Counted from the stretch's first letter, positions 40,680 to 52,193 are shown. The stretch: 64,000 nt of DNA from Yimella lutea (GCF_006715095.1 NZ_VFMO01000001.1:2542001-2606000), one strand, 5' to 3'. Translations and numbers: made by a program. Notes: generated by a model from the letters alone, not told the origin.

Positions 40680-41828
40680 TCAGACCACCGCGGCCAGTCG
40701 GTCGAATGCCTGGTCGAGTTGCTCGGTCGACCCGCAGAACGACAGACGCATGAAGCGGTGACCGTCGACCGGATCGAAGTCGATGCCCGGCGCCAGCGCG
40801 ACGCCGGTGCGGTCGAGCACGTCCAGGCACCACTGCTGGGAATCGTCGGTGAGGTGGCTGATGTCGCAGTACGCGTAGAAGGCGCCGTCCGGCGGGGCGA
40901 ACGAGGTCACACCCAATTCGGGAAGTCGCCGTAACACCAGGTCCCGGTTGCGTGCATAGCGCTCGACGTGGCCGACGAGTTCGGTCTCCGACTCCTGGGC
41001 GAAGGCAGCCACAGCGCCCGCCTGTGAGATCGCCGGCGCACAGATCGACAGGTTGCCCTGCAACAGTTCGACCGGACGAACCAGACTGTGCGGCAACAGA
41101 TTCCAACCCAGACGCCAGCCGGTCATCGAATGGAACTTGCTCACCGATCCCATCACGACGGCGTTTCGCGACGTCTGCCAAGCGGTCGATGTCGGTCGCC
41201 CGAAGCTGATGCCGTGATAGATCTCGTCCGACAGCAACAGCACGTCGTTCGCCTCGCACCACAGCGCGATCGTGGCCAACTCGGCAGCGTCGATGATCGT
41301 GCCGGTCGGGTTGGCCGGACTCGCGATGATCAGCCCGTCGATCGGTTGCTCCAGCGATTCGAGCTGTGCCACCGAAGGCTGGAAGCGCGTCTCGGGTCCG
41401 CACACCAATTCGACCGGCTCGCAGCCCAGTGCGCGGACGGTGTTGCGATAGGCCGGGTAGCCCGGACGAGTCATCGCGATCCGATCCCCCGCCTCGAACG
41501 CTGCCAGCAAGACCGTACTGAAGCCGCCCGAGCTGCCGTTGCTGACCACGACCTCGTCCGGATCGACCTCGACTGCGTAGTGCCGCAGGTAGTGCCCACT
41601 GATGGCCGTGCGCAGTTCGAGCGTGCCCTTCGCCTCGGTGTAGCCGAGCGTGTGCGTGTCGAGCACCCGTTCCACCTCCCGCCGCACCGGATCGGGTGCG
41701 GACGTGGAGGGCTGACCGACGCAGAGCATGATCGCGTCGCCGTGAGTCTGCTGGCGACGGGTGGCGGCGGCGACCAGCTCCATCACGTGGAACGGCGGGA
41801 CCTGACCTCGACTCGAAACCCTTTGCAC
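40680..41828 (-). CDS. PLP-dependent aminotransferase (class I/II)
   Basis: This cytoplasmic fold-type I aminotransferase has ~382 residues. The substrate-end motif GQPSTSAPDPVR, the YTEAKGTLELRTAI segment, ASPANPTGTIID, the DEIYHGISF aspartate and the PLP lysine in SVSKFHSMTGWRLGW are all present; FMRLSFCGS carries the C-terminal arginine. The GTG at 41828 is behind GAAAGAG. The amino donor is not predictable. Confidence 0.88.
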   Translation of the reverse strand: MQRVSSRGQVPPFHVMELVAAATRRQQTHGDAIMLCVGQPSTSAPDPVRREVERVLDTHTLGYTEAKGTLELRTAISGHYLRHYAVEVDPDEVVVSNGSSGGFSTVLLAAFEAGDRIAMTRPGYPAYRNTVRALGCEPVELVCGPETRFQPSVAQLESLEQPIDGLIIASPANPTGTIIDAAELATIALWCEANDVLLLSDEIYHGISFGRPTSTAWQTSRNAVVMGSVSKFHSMTGWRLGWNLLPHSLVRPVELLQGNLSICAPAISQAGAVAAFAQESETELVGHVERYARNRDLVLRRLPELGVTSFAPPDGAFYAYCDISHLTDDSQQWCLDVLDRTGVALAPGIDFDPVDGHRFMRLSFCGSTEQLDQAFDRLAAVV

Positions 41829-41839
41829 GGCAAGCTCTT

Positions 41840-42490
41840 TCAGCGGTACACCGGATGAGCCGGCCAAGGAGCGTCCGCCGGGCGCAGACCCGAGTAGTCT
41901 CCCGCCAAGCGTGCGGCGGCAAGCACACCCGCGATCGCGACCGCGTTGTGCACCCGTCCTTCGAGGGCGGCGTCGGCAACCTCGCTCAACGGCGCCCAGC
42001 CCGTCGGCATCTCGTGCTCCTCGCCCTCACGGACGAAGTCGTCCAGCACCGATGGGAAGACGTCCCGTGCGAGAAAGATGCGGATGTTCTCGGAGTTGCC
42101 GCCCGGCGAGGTGAACAGGTCGAGCAGCACCGACCAGTGTTCGGCACCGAGCTCGGCTTCCTCCACGAGCTCCCGGACGGCGGCAGCGTGTGGGTCCTCC
42201 CCCGCGACGTCGAGCAGACCCGCGGGGATCTCCCAGTCGTAGGTGCCGACGGGGTGCCGGTACTGCTGAATGAGCAGCACCTCTTCGGCTCCGGGTTCAC
42301 CGCGTAACGCCACGACCGCCACCGCGCCGGTGTGTTGCACGTAGTCGCGGCTGACCTCTCCGGCATCACCGAGATCGACCCGGTCGGTGACGACGTTCCA
42401 GACATGGCCGTGGAACGCTTCGCGCCGAGAGACCACCGGCGCGGGTTCGATACGGTCGGCGATTCCCGAGGGCAGGAGCTCGTGCGTCAT
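41840..42490 (-). CDS. NUDIX hydrolase, ADP-ribose pyrophosphatase-like
   Basis: This 216-residue enzyme resembles mycobacterial ADP-ribose pyrophosphatase (Rv1700 position). The NUDIX box GLLDVAGEDPHAAAVREL continues into VEEAEL, with the metal-binding E-x7-R-E-x2-E-E pattern; there is one extra residue between G and E relative to the strict consensus. IQQYRHPVGTYDWEIPAG precedes it. Immediately downstream of pyrG (4 bp), as in mycobacteria. Confidence 0.9.
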   Translation of the reverse strand: MTHELLPSGIADRIEPAPVVSRREAFHGHVWNVVTDRVDLGDAGEVSRDYVQHTGAVAVVALRGEPGAEEVLLIQQYRHPVGTYDWEIPAGLLDVAGEDPHAAAVRELVEEAELGAEHWSVLLDLFTSPGGNSENIRIFLARDVFPSVLDDFVREGEEHEMPTGWAPLSEVADAALEGRVHNAVAIAGVLAAARLAGDYSGLRPADAPWPAHPVYR

Positions 42491-42494
42491 CAGG

Positions 42495-44186
<1,692 letters not shown>

Positions 44187-44254
44187 GGGCTGCCAGTCTA
44201 CGCAGATGGTTCACCGGGTGCGACACCGGCACACGATCGACTCGCTGCCAACGC

Positions 44255-45889
44255 TCAGGAGCCTCCTGCGCGGCCCAACGCACCGACCCAGCCGCGCATG
44301 GTCGGCCGGTCGATCGTCCACATGGCTCCCACGAACGTGGCCATGGCCACCAGTCCGACCAGCACACTGACCGCAGTCGCCCCAGCCAGGGTGTCGGTCA
44401 GTCCTGCGCACAGACGTCCGAGGCCCAAGCCGGCGAGGGCGGACAACAGCCCGGCGATAAACGCCCGGACCCATGATCGGATCGTCGTTGCGAGCTCAAG
44501 GTCCGGCCAGTCACGCCGGACCAACGCCACGAGAGCTGCGGCGGCCGCGGTCATCCCCAGGGACGAGCACAGCCCGAGTACGACGAGGGTACGCGCGGAA
44601 TCCAGGTGCACGCCGTGCAGGAATGCGAACGGCAGGACGCCCGCGACGAGCCAGCCGATACCCACCGCCATTCCCGCCGCCACGGCCGCGCCGCGCGCGT
44701 AGAGTGCACGGCTGAGCAGAGCGATCAGGCTGAACCCGACCAGTCCTGGCGCGTACGCGGCGAGCGCGGGCGTGAGCGCACGCACCGAGGCCGGCCGGGC
44801 GTCGAGCGCTTCGAAGAAGGCCCCGGCCGGACCGGAGACAGCGATCAGAGCAGCGGCACCGAGGATCGCCGCCGCCCCGACGAGTGGCAGCACTCGGCGC
44901 AGCACGGACGACCCTTCGGTGCCGCTGAGTCGCGGAAACGCGGCGGTGGCGATCGGTACCGCGAGCAGCGCGTACGGCAGGAGGTAGAGCGCCTGGACGT
45001 AGTTGTAGACGTTGACGGCACCGGTGTCGCCACGGTCGTTGGCCAGGGCGATGGTGGCGAGCACGGTGACTTGTTGGGCCACGAGAGCGATCATCCCCGC
45101 ACCCGCCAATTGCCGGGCCCGGGCAGCGACACCTTCGGGGAATCGCACTGTGGGCCGGAGCCGAATACCCGCTCGCAGTAGTGGGATCAGCAGCGGCAGG
45201 CTGAGCATCACGACGCCGAGAGTGGTGCCTCCGGCAAGGATCCAGCGGACGCCGTCGTCCGTCCCCAGCACGACGCCGGGTCGGACTTCGTAGCTGTTCG
45301 GGTCACCGGTCGCACCGTAGACCAGGTAGGCGGCGATCACGACCAGGCTGGACAACAGCGGTGCGACCGCTGCCGCGACGAAGCGTCGGTGCGCCTGCAG
45401 TACTCCCGCCAGCACGATGCCGACTCCGTAGAGCAGCACCTGTGGCGCGAAGACCACCAGCATCGTCGCGGTGAGGTTCGACAGCGTGCCCTCGCATCGA
45501 GTACCCGCTCCGCCGGCGAGGGCCGATGCGATCGGACCGGCGAGCAGCCCCAACAACACGGCGAGAGGCAGCAGAACCACGACGGCCCAGGTCAGCAGCG
45601 CCGACGAGATGCGATCGGCCTGATCGCGATCGCCTCTCTCGACCGCGGACGCCACCAGCGGCACCACCACCGCAGCGAGCGCCCCACCGGCAGTGACCTC
45701 GTAGAGGACGTTGGGCAGTTGGTTCGCGGTGGCGTACGCCTGGCCGACGCAACTACCACCGATCTCCTTGGAGAACACCAACCAGCGTCCGAACCCGGTG
45801 ATCCGGCTGGCCAGGGTGACGCCCGCGATCGCACCTGCAGCACCGAGAAGCGTCCCGGTCCGCCGCGGACTCACGTCGATCTGCCCCAC
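44255..45889 (-). CDS. murJ: Lipid II flippase MurJ family (MOP superfamily)
   Basis: This 544-residue membrane protein has about 14 helices. The N-terminal AAGAIAGVTLASRITGFGRW and the arginine-bearing first helix, NQLPNVLYEVTAGGALAAV, and the QVLLYGVGIVLAGVLQAH segment are typical of MurJ/MviN, which flips undecaprenyl-linked peptidoglycan precursor. It overlaps the preceding MraY-like gene by 19 bp. A GTG at 45889 is taken as start; a second GTG lies six codons in. Many Actinobacteria have another murJ near the end of the chromosome, so this may be a paralogue. Confidence 0.8.
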   Translation of the reverse strand: MGQIDVSPRRTGTLLGAAGAIAGVTLASRITGFGRWLVFSKEIGGSCVGQAYATANQLPNVLYEVTAGGALAAVVVPLVASAVERGDRDQADRISSALLTWAVVVLLPLAVLLGLLAGPIASALAGGAGTRCEGTLSNLTATMLVVFAPQVLLYGVGIVLAGVLQAHRRFVAAAVAPLLSSLVVIAAYLVYGATGDPNSYEVRPGVVLGTDDGVRWILAGGTTLGVVMLSLPLLIPLLRAGIRLRPTVRFPEGVAARARQLAGAGMIALVAQQVTVLATIALANDRGDTGAVNVYNYVQALYLLPYALLAVPIATAAFPRLSGTEGSSVLRRVLPLVGAAAILGAAALIAVSGPAGAFFEALDARPASVRALTPALAAYAPGLVGFSLIALLSRALYARGAAVAAGMAVGIGWLVAGVLPFAFLHGVHLDSARTLVVLGLCSSLGMTAAAAALVALVRRDWPDLELATTIRSWVRAFIAGLLSALAGLGLGRLCAGLTDTLAGATAVSVLVGLVAMATFVGAMWTIDRPTMRGWVGALGRAGGS

Positions 45890-46662
45890 TGATCGATCGC
45901 GTGCAGCACCGGGTGGGCATCGATCACCCGGGAGAAGCTGACCTTCTCCGAACTCAACATCAACGCGACGACGCCGGCAGCGGCCACGAGCCGGCCGCGC
46001 GTTCCGAGGTGTCGTGCCCAGGCAGCACCCAGCACGGCACCCAGGGGGTTGCTGCCGGTGTCGCCCATCATCGAGTGACCGGCGAGGTCATGCCGCGCGA
46101 CGACGGCCCCTGACGTGATCGGCACGACCGCGAGCTCCGGGTCGATGAACAGCAAGGGAAGGTCGGCGAGTAGCGCGACCTTGAGCGCTCGTCCGGGCCG
46201 TAGGTCGAACAGGTTCATCAGGTTCGCCGAACCGGCGATGAGGACGGCGGCTGCCGGTGTCCCGATCGGACGCAGTCGGCCACGGTCCATCAGCAAGGCG
46301 GCGAGGACGGCGGTGCCGCCGATGCCGAGGATCTTCAGGGCGCCGGTGGTGACCTCGCCGTGCAGCAGCCCGGCGACATGCCCCTTCAACCCACGCCTGT
46401 CGGCCGACCCGGCCACATCGTCCACCAGACCGAACGCACCCGATCCCACCGCGACGAGTGCCAGCACCGGATCGACCATCGCCGCGCCGGACAGGCCCGC
46501 GATGATCGCCGGACCTTCGATCAGTGTGACGTCGTCGCCACGGAAGTTCTTGCGCGACAGGCGTTCTCGGACGGCGGGAAGACGGTGCAGCAGCGAACGC
46601 GTACCACCCGTGAGCGCTGCGGAAAACACGGCCGAGCGAACGCAGGTAGCGGTCGAAGCCAT
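45871..46662 (-). CDS. MraY/WecA-like phospho-glycosyltransferase (GT4 membrane family)
   Basis: This ~263-residue membrane protein shows the polyprenyl-phosphate sugar-phosphate transferase pattern: an Asp pair in FGLVDDVAGSADRRGLKGH, the N-x-x-N-x-x-D segment NLMNLFDLRPGRALK and GDTGSNPLGAVLG. It has fewer helices than MraY. It would load a sugar phosphate onto undecaprenyl phosphate for an envelope polymer; the sugar is unknown. Its ATG overlaps the mctB stop (TGATG), and it overlaps murJ, so its product may feed that flippase. Confidence 0.78.
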   Translation of the reverse strand: MASTATCVRSAVFSAALTGGTRSLLHRLPAVRERLSRKNFRGDDVTLIEGPAIIAGLSGAAMVDPVLALVAVGSGAFGLVDDVAGSADRRGLKGHVAGLLHGEVTTGALKILGIGGTAVLAALLMDRGRLRPIGTPAAAVLIAGSANLMNLFDLRPGRALKVALLADLPLLFIDPELAVVPITSGAVVARHDLAGHSMMGDTGSNPLGAVLGAAWARHLGTRGRLVAAAGVVALMLSSEKVSFSRVIDAHPVLHAIDQWGRST

Positions 46663-47591
46663 CACTGCGCCTCGGCGGACGGTTCCACCTGCGGCATCAT
46701 CGCCGACGCATCCCGGCCCATGCCGTACTGCCCCGACCTGCCGGCGAGTTCGTCGCGCAGGCAGAGCCCGACAGCGACCTGACCGATGGCGAGCGAGCCG
46801 TTGTCGACGGTGCTCATCACCGAGACGACATCAGGGGTGTCGCGCAACCGGGTCATAAGGGCATCCGGGGACAGGCCGTCGTTGGTGGACGCGGAGCCGC
46901 TGGACACCCCGACCACGGCATCGACCGAGATGCCGAGGCCGGAGACCACGGCGGCCCACCGCTTCGCCTGGCCGTCCTTGTCCACCATTCCCGGCCACAC
47001 CACGACGATCGCGGACGCTGCCGGACCGTCGGACGGTTCGACCGTGGTGGCATCGCTGTCGGCGAGCTTGTCGAGGACACCTCGCGCACCGGCGTCCCCG
47101 CGCGTCAGCGCGCGCGCCAACACAGCTCCACCGAGCCGGTCGGCCTTCACCGACCTCGGGTCGAGAGCCACCTTCGCGGCGTAGTCACGCATCGTGGCCG
47201 AGTCGGCGTAATCGGATCCGGTCCACTTGTCGTCGAGAGTGACGGTCGTGGCGACCTTCCCGTCACTGTCGGTCACCGTCCTGCGGACCTTGGTGACCAG
47301 GCTGTCATCGACCCCGGGAAGCACCACGATCGCGACCTGCCGTCCGGTGAGCTTGCCTGCCAACAGACTCGGTGAGAGTTGCGCCACTCCGTCGTCGCGC
47401 TTCTTGCTGGACGCGTTGCCCTGATTGACCTGGTTCTGCAGCTCGGCCTTGTCCTTGCGCAGCGACACCACCTGGCCGTTGAGCTGGTCGGCCACCTCGC
47501 CGCGCAAAGAGAACCCGCCGATGATGATGCCGGTCGCGAGCGCGAGGAAGACCGCGACCAACGACACGACGTGATACCGGAAATCAATCAC
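46662..47591 (-). CDS. MctB/SteB family envelope protein (copper transporter Rv1698 type)
   Basis: This 309-residue protein has one N-terminal membrane helix (RYHVVSLVAVFLALATGIIIGG), a coiled coil (LNGQVVSLRKDKAELQNQV) and an extracytoplasmic alpha/beta domain ending at 46662. In mycobacteria the family (MctB) limits copper, and in corynebacteria (SteB) it pairs with SteA in envelope integrity. It overlaps steA at its start by four bases. It is the second gene of the steA-mctB pair. Confidence 0.85.
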   Translation of the reverse strand: MIDFRYHVVSLVAVFLALATGIIIGGFSLRGEVADQLNGQVVSLRKDKAELQNQVNQGNASSKKRDDGVAQLSPSLLAGKLTGRQVAIVVLPGVDDSLVTKVRRTVTDSDGKVATTVTLDDKWTGSDYADSATMRDYAAKVALDPRSVKADRLGGAVLARALTRGDAGARGVLDKLADSDATTVEPSDGPAASAIVVVWPGMVDKDGQAKRWAAVVSGLGISVDAVVGVSSGSASTNDGLSPDALMTRLRDTPDVVSVMSTVDNGSLAIGQVAVGLCLRDELAGRSGQYGMGRDASAMMPQVEPSAEAQ

Positions 47592-48772
47592 TGAAAGAGC
47601 CCCTCGAGCCAGGAGTAGAAGGTGTCCCAGCGCGCACCGATGATCTGGTAGAACGCTTGTCCCGCAGGGGTCGACAACATCGCGACCAGCAGCGCGATCA
47701 GTCCCGCGACGACGAGCACAGCCAAGGACGGCCAGCCGATGCTGGAGCGATACAACCTGCTCACGCCCTTCGCGTCGACCAGTTTGCTGCCGACCCGCAG
47801 CCGGGTCAGAAAGGTGCTGGCCATACCGGCACGACCCTTGTCCAGGAACTCGACCAGGGTGGCGTGGGTACCGACGGCGACGATGAGATCGGCGCCGGCG
47901 TCATCGGCGATGAGCATCGCGATGTCCTCGCTGGTGCCGGTCGCCGGGAACACCACGGCGTCGTCGATGCCGAGCTCCTCGACCCGGGAAAGGCCCGGAG
48001 CGCGTCCGTCGCGGTAGGCGTGCACGACAAGCTCGGCGCCGCTGCGCAGTGCTTGATCACTGACCGAGTCCATGTCGCCGACGATCATGTCGGGCTTGTG
48101 GCCGGCCTCCAGGATCGCGTCGGCGCCACCGTCGACTCCGATGAGCACCGGTCTGAAGTCGCGGATGTATGGCTTGAGGATCGCCAGATCCTCCTTGTAG
48201 TGGTAGCCACGGACGACGATCAGCACCGGTTTGCCGTCCATGTCGGTGCGGATGTCGGGCAGACCGATGCCGTTCAGCAGCAGGTCACGCTCCTGCTCGA
48301 GGTACTCCATCGTGTTGCCGGCGAACGCCACGATCTGCTCGGACAGGCCCTCGCGGGCCTCCTGCATCGCCTGCTCGACGATCTCAGGAGTCATCAGTGT
48401 GCCGGAGGCGATCGTCTCGTCGTCGACCATGAACGTGTCATCGACCAGGCGTCCGGTGCTGCCTTCGGTGGCCGCCGTCATCACTGCTTCACCGACACCG
48501 TCGAGCAACGGGATACCGGCGTCGACCAGGATCCCCGGTCCGACGTTCGGGTAACGACCGGTGGACGACTTCGCCGCGTTCACGACGGCACTCGGCCGGC
48601 ACGCGACCAGCGCCTCGGCACTCACCTTGTCGATGTCAGCGTGGTTGATGACGGCGATGTCGCCCGGCCGCAGCCGCTTGGTGAGGTCCTTCGTGCGAGG
48701 GTCCACCTGCACCCGGCCACCGGTGCGTTCCGGGGCCGCGTCAGACCGCTGGAGTGGGTTCCTCACCCGCAC
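47588..48772 (-). CDS. steA: SteA-like protein (putative cytokinetic ring / envelope factor)
   Basis: This ~394-residue protein has an N-terminal cytoplasmic domain related to thiamin pyrophosphokinase (LIGVDGGADAILEAGHKPDMIVGDMDSVSD, in part GDMDSVSD) and one C-terminal membrane helix (SIGWPSLAVLVVAGLIALLV). This matches Rv1697 and corynebacterial SteA. The start is uncertain: TTG at 48787, GTG at 48772 or GTG at 48766; the middle one is given. It is followed by mctB with a 4-bp overlap. Confidence 0.85.
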   Translation of the reverse strand: MRVRNPLQRSDAAPERTGGRVQVDPRTKDLTKRLRPGDIAVINHADIDKVSAEALVACRPSAVVNAAKSSTGRYPNVGPGILVDAGIPLLDGVGEAVMTAATEGSTGRLVDDTFMVDDETIASGTLMTPEIVEQAMQEAREGLSEQIVAFAGNTMEYLEQERDLLLNGIGLPDIRTDMDGKPVLIVVRGYHYKEDLAILKPYIRDFRPVLIGVDGGADAILEAGHKPDMIVGDMDSVSDQALRSGAELVVHAYRDGRAPGLSRVEELGIDDAVVFPATGTSEDIAMLIADDAGADLIVAVGTHATLVEFLDKGRAGMASTFLTRLRVGSKLVDAKGVSRLYRSSIGWPSLAVLVVAGLIALLVAMLSTPAGQAFYQIIGARWDTFYSWLEGLFQ

Positions 48773-48783
48773 ATCGTGCCAGG

Positions 48784-50487
48784 TCAACGGCTCGAAGCCC
48801 GGGAGGTGGCCACCTGGGCGAGGAGATCATCGACGTGCGCCAACGCGGCTGGGCTGTCGCTGACACCGCCCAGCATGCGGGCCAGTTCACGCCGACGGCG
48901 GTCACCCTCGACGACCGCGACGTCGCTGACGGTCACGTGTCCGTCGTCCTGCTTGTGCACAACCAGGTGCTGGTCGGCGTACGCAGCCACCTGCCCCAGA
49001 TGGGTGACCACGATGACCTGAGCGTGCTGGGCCAGCGCCTTGAGCCGCGCCCCGATGTCGAGCGCCGCGGAACCGCCGACGCCTGCGTCGACCTCGTCGA
49101 AGATGAAGGTCGGCACTCCTCCGGCTGCGGTCACGACCTCGATCGCCAACATGACCCGCGAAAGCTCACCACCGGATGCCGCCTTGGACACCGCGCGTGG
49201 CTTTGCGCCCTTGTTCGCGGCGAGTTGGATCTCGACGTCGTCGATACCGCTGGAGCTGTACTCCCCCGGCTTCGCGGTGACCTGCACGCTCACCTTCGCC
49301 GAACCCATCGCGAGATGCGCAAGTTCGGCGGACACCTCTTTGCCGAGCTTGACCGCGGCTTTGCTGCGCTGGGAGCTGAGTTCCCTTGCCGCTTCGGCGA
49401 GTTCGTTCTCCAGCGCCTTCGACCTCAAGGTCAGGTCCTCGATCCGCTCGTCCGAGGACGCCAGATCGTTGCTCTCCTGCGCCGCCTGCGCGGACCACGC
49501 CAGCACTTCGTCGACCGAACGTCCGTACTTGCGCAGCAACGTGTTGAGGGCAGCGCGACGTTGTTGCACCTGCTCCACACGGGCCGGGTCTGCGTCGAGG
49601 TTCTGTACATACCCCTGAATGTCGGCCGCGAGATCGGTGAGCTGGACGCTGAGGTCGTCGAGCCGGACGCGCAGATCGCGCAGGACCGCGTCATGTTCGA
49701 TGCCGCGCGCGAGGGACGCGGATGCCTGGCCGAGCAGGGTCAGGGCGCTGCGGTCGTCCAGGTCGTCGCTGCCACTGATCGCTTCGTGAGCGCCGCCGGC
49801 GGCGAGCATCAGGGCGTCCAGGTGCTCCAGACGCGACGATTCCTCAGCGAGGGCGACGTCCTCCCCCGGTTGCGGGTCGACGGACTCGATCTCCTCCAGC
49901 GCCGTCGTCAATTGGTCGAGGCGCATCGCCCGGTCGCGCGCCTTGGTGGTCAGTTCGTTCAGTTCGCGACGTACCTGTTGACGTCCGAGGTACACGGTCG
50001 CGTACCGATCGCCAGCCTTACGCAGCGGCGCGCCACCGAAGTCGTCCAGCACTGCGCGGTGCTGGTCGGGGCGCTGCAGGCGCCATTGATCGGATTGTCC
50101 GTGCACGGCGACGACGAGTTCGCCGATCTCACCGAGCACTCCCACGGGTGCGTTGCGGCCGCCCACCCATGCTCGCGAGCGGCCACCGTCGGCCACCGAT
50201 CGAGCAAGCAGTAGTTCTCCCTGGTCGACCTCTCCGCCGGCTTCCAGCGCGCGTTCGACAGCGGCATGTTCCGCGGGAAGTTCGAGCACCCCTTCGACGA
50301 CCGCGGAGGAAGCGCCTTCGCGCACCAGGGCTGCAGTCGCGCGTCCGCCGAGCAGCAGGCCGAGCCCTTGGACGACCATCGTCTTGCCGGCACCGGTCTC
50401 ACCGGTGAGCACATTCAGGCCGGGCGCGAAACGCAGCGTCGCATCATCGATCACACCCAAGTCGCGGATGCGAATCTCCTTGAGCAT
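48784..50487 (-). CDS. recN: DNA repair protein RecN
   Basis: RecN (567 residues) is an SMC-like ATPase for double-strand break repair. Walker A is GETGAGKTMVVQGLGLLLGG near 31. Long coiled coils fill the middle, and the C-terminal part has the signature (ASGGELSRVMLAIEV) and Walker B FIFDEVDAGVGGSAA. The ATG at 50487 overlaps the nadK stop (TGATG). Confidence 0.95.
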   Translation of the reverse strand: MLKEIRIRDLGVIDDATLRFAPGLNVLTGETGAGKTMVVQGLGLLLGGRATAALVREGASSAVVEGVLELPAEHAAVERALEAGGEVDQGELLLARSVADGGRSRAWVGGRNAPVGVLGEIGELVVAVHGQSDQWRLQRPDQHRAVLDDFGGAPLRKAGDRYATVYLGRQQVRRELNELTTKARDRAMRLDQLTTALEEIESVDPQPGEDVALAEESSRLEHLDALMLAAGGAHEAISGSDDLDDRSALTLLGQASASLARGIEHDAVLRDLRVRLDDLSVQLTDLAADIQGYVQNLDADPARVEQVQQRRAALNTLLRKYGRSVDEVLAWSAQAAQESNDLASSDERIEDLTLRSKALENELAEAARELSSQRSKAAVKLGKEVSAELAHLAMGSAKVSVQVTAKPGEYSSSGIDDVEIQLAANKGAKPRAVSKAASGGELSRVMLAIEVVTAAGGVPTFIFDEVDAGVGGSAALDIGARLKALAQHAQVIVVTHLGQVAAYADQHLVVHKQDDGHVTVSDVAVVEGDRRRRELARMLGGVSDSPAALAHVDDLLAQVATSRASSR

Positions 50488-51386
50488 CAACGCACCTCGC
50501 GCGCGCCACGCCAACCGTGCACGGAAAGATCGAACTTGGCCACCAGACGGTCGGTGAACGGGGCCTCGGCCAAGCGAGCCAGGCGCACCGGAACTGGGCT
50601 GCGCCGCACCGCTATCCGTGCACCCTCGGGGAGGTCGAAACTACGCCGACCGTCGCACCAGACGACCGCGCGGCCCGGCGAACCGGCGACCATCTCCACA
50701 GCGACACGGACGTCATGGCTCAGCACAAGCGGACGGGCGAACAGAGCGTGCGCCGAGATCGGGCACAGCAGAAGCGCTTCCACGCCAGGCCAGACCACCG
50801 GACCCCCGGCCGAGAATGCGTAAGCCGTGGAACCGGTGGGGGTACTGATGACGACACCGTCGCAGCCCCAGGTCGACAAGGGTCGACCGTCGATCTCGAT
50901 GACCAGTTCGATCATCCGCTCCCGGGAAGCCTTCTCGACCGATGCTTCGTTGAGCGCCCAACTGTTCCAGACGACTTCTCCGTCCACCGTCACGTCGACC
51001 TCGAGGGTTTCGCGCTCCTCGACCGTCCATGACCGTGACACGATCCGCTCGACGGTCTCGTGGATGTTGTCGCGCTCGGCCTCGGCGAGGAAACCGACAT
51101 GTCCCAGGTTGATCCCGAGCAGCGGCGTGCCCGCAGCTCGCACGGTCTCCGCGCTGCGCAGGATCGTGCCATCACCACCGAGCACGACGGCGAGCTCACA
51201 ACCCTCGCCGGGCAAGCCGGCCTGCGGCACCACGTTCGGTCGGTCGAGCACACCGAACGCGCGAAGCTCCTCCTCGTCGCCGGTGATCTCGATGTCGTGA
51301 ACTGCGAGCTCCTCGACCAGTTCGCAAGCTGTCTGTCGTGCCTGCTCGCGACCGGGGTGCCCGCTCAGCAGGACGCGGCGGGTCAT
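50487..51386 (-). CDS. nadK: NAD kinase
   Basis: NadK (299 residues) phosphorylates NAD to NADP. VVLGGDGTILRSAE is the GGDG motif; LGINLGHVGFLAE and CDGVVISTPTGSTAYAFSAGG complete the fold. The ATG at 51386 overlaps the tlyA stop (ATGA), the order tlyA-nadK-recN being conserved in Actinobacteria. Confidence 0.95.
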   Translation of the reverse strand: MTRRVLLSGHPGREQARQTACELVEELAVHDIEITGDEEELRAFGVLDRPNVVPQAGLPGEGCELAVVLGGDGTILRSAETVRAAGTPLLGINLGHVGFLAEAERDNIHETVERIVSRSWTVEERETLEVDVTVDGEVVWNSWALNEASVEKASRERMIELVIEIDGRPLSTWGCDGVVISTPTGSTAYAFSAGGPVVWPGVEALLLCPISAHALFARPLVLSHDVRVAVEMVAGSPGRAVVWCDGRRSFDLPEGARIAVRRSPVPVRLARLAEAPFTDRLVAKFDLSVHGWRGAREVR

Positions 51387-52186
51387 GCGGTCTCCTGCTC
51401 GATAGTGGTCACGAAGTCCGCCTGTGCGGCCTCGTCCATCTTGCCTTCCGTGGACCGCCTCGCCCACAGCAGGTACTCGTGGTTTCCACCGGTGCCGGCG
51501 ACCGCGCTGCGAGCCAGGCCACACACGTGCAGTCCGGCCCGGTCGGTTGCCATGAGTACTTCGCGGACGGCGCGAGCGCGTTCGCCGGCGGATCGGACCA
51601 CCCCGCCGTGGCCGAGCCGTTCGCGACCGACCTCGAACTGCGGTTTCACCAAGGCGATCAGCTCACCGTCGTGCGTCATCAGTCGCGCGAGGTCAGCGAG
51701 GACCAAGGTCAAGGAGATGAAGCTGAGATCGGTGACAACGAGGTCGGCGGGACCTCCGATCGTCGCCGGGTCGAGCCCGCGGACGCTCACCCCACTGTGG
51801 TCGTTGACCCGTTCGTCGTCACGCACCACCGTCGCCAACTGGTCATGACCGACATCGACGGCTTCGACCTGCACAGCGCCGCGTGACAGCAACACCTGGG
51901 TGAACCCACCCGTCGATGCGCCGACATCGATGGCGCGTCGCCCGGAGGGGTCGAGGGCGAAGGTGTCGAGCGCGCCGAGCAGCTTGTGAGCGGCGCGGCC
52001 TACCCAGGGATCGATCTCGCCGCTCACGCCCAGTTCGACGGATTCGTCCACCTTCACCGACGGTTTCGTGATCAGGTCACCGTCGGCGTGGACTCGTCCG
52101 GCCAGAACGAACTCCCTTGCCACAGCGCGCGATCGAGCAAGCCCGCGGGACACGAGCGCCTGGTCGACGCGTTCGGCGTCGCTCAC
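51383..52186 (-). CDS. tlyA: 16S/23S rRNA (cytidine-2'-O)-methyltransferase TlyA
   Basis: TlyA (267 residues) 2'-O-methylates rRNA and in mycobacteria sets capreomycin sensitivity. An S4 RNA-binding domain fills the first ~60 residues (VDQALVSRGLARSRAVAREF), followed by an FtsJ/RrmJ-like methyltransferase with AIDVGASTGGFTQVLLSRGA (SAM site) and LVVTDLSFISLTLV. The start is GTG. Confidence 0.93.
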   Translation of the reverse strand: MSDAERVDQALVSRGLARSRAVAREFVLAGRVHADGDLITKPSVKVDESVELGVSGEIDPWVGRAAHKLLGALDTFALDPSGRRAIDVGASTGGFTQVLLSRGAVQVEAVDVGHDQLATVVRDDERVNDHSGVSVRGLDPATIGGPADLVVTDLSFISLTLVLADLARLMTHDGELIALVKPQFEVGRERLGHGGVVRSAGERARAVREVLMATDRAGLHVCGLARSAVAGTGGNHEYLLWARRSTEGKMDEAAQADFVTTIEQETA

Positions 52187-52193
52187 CGGCGGT

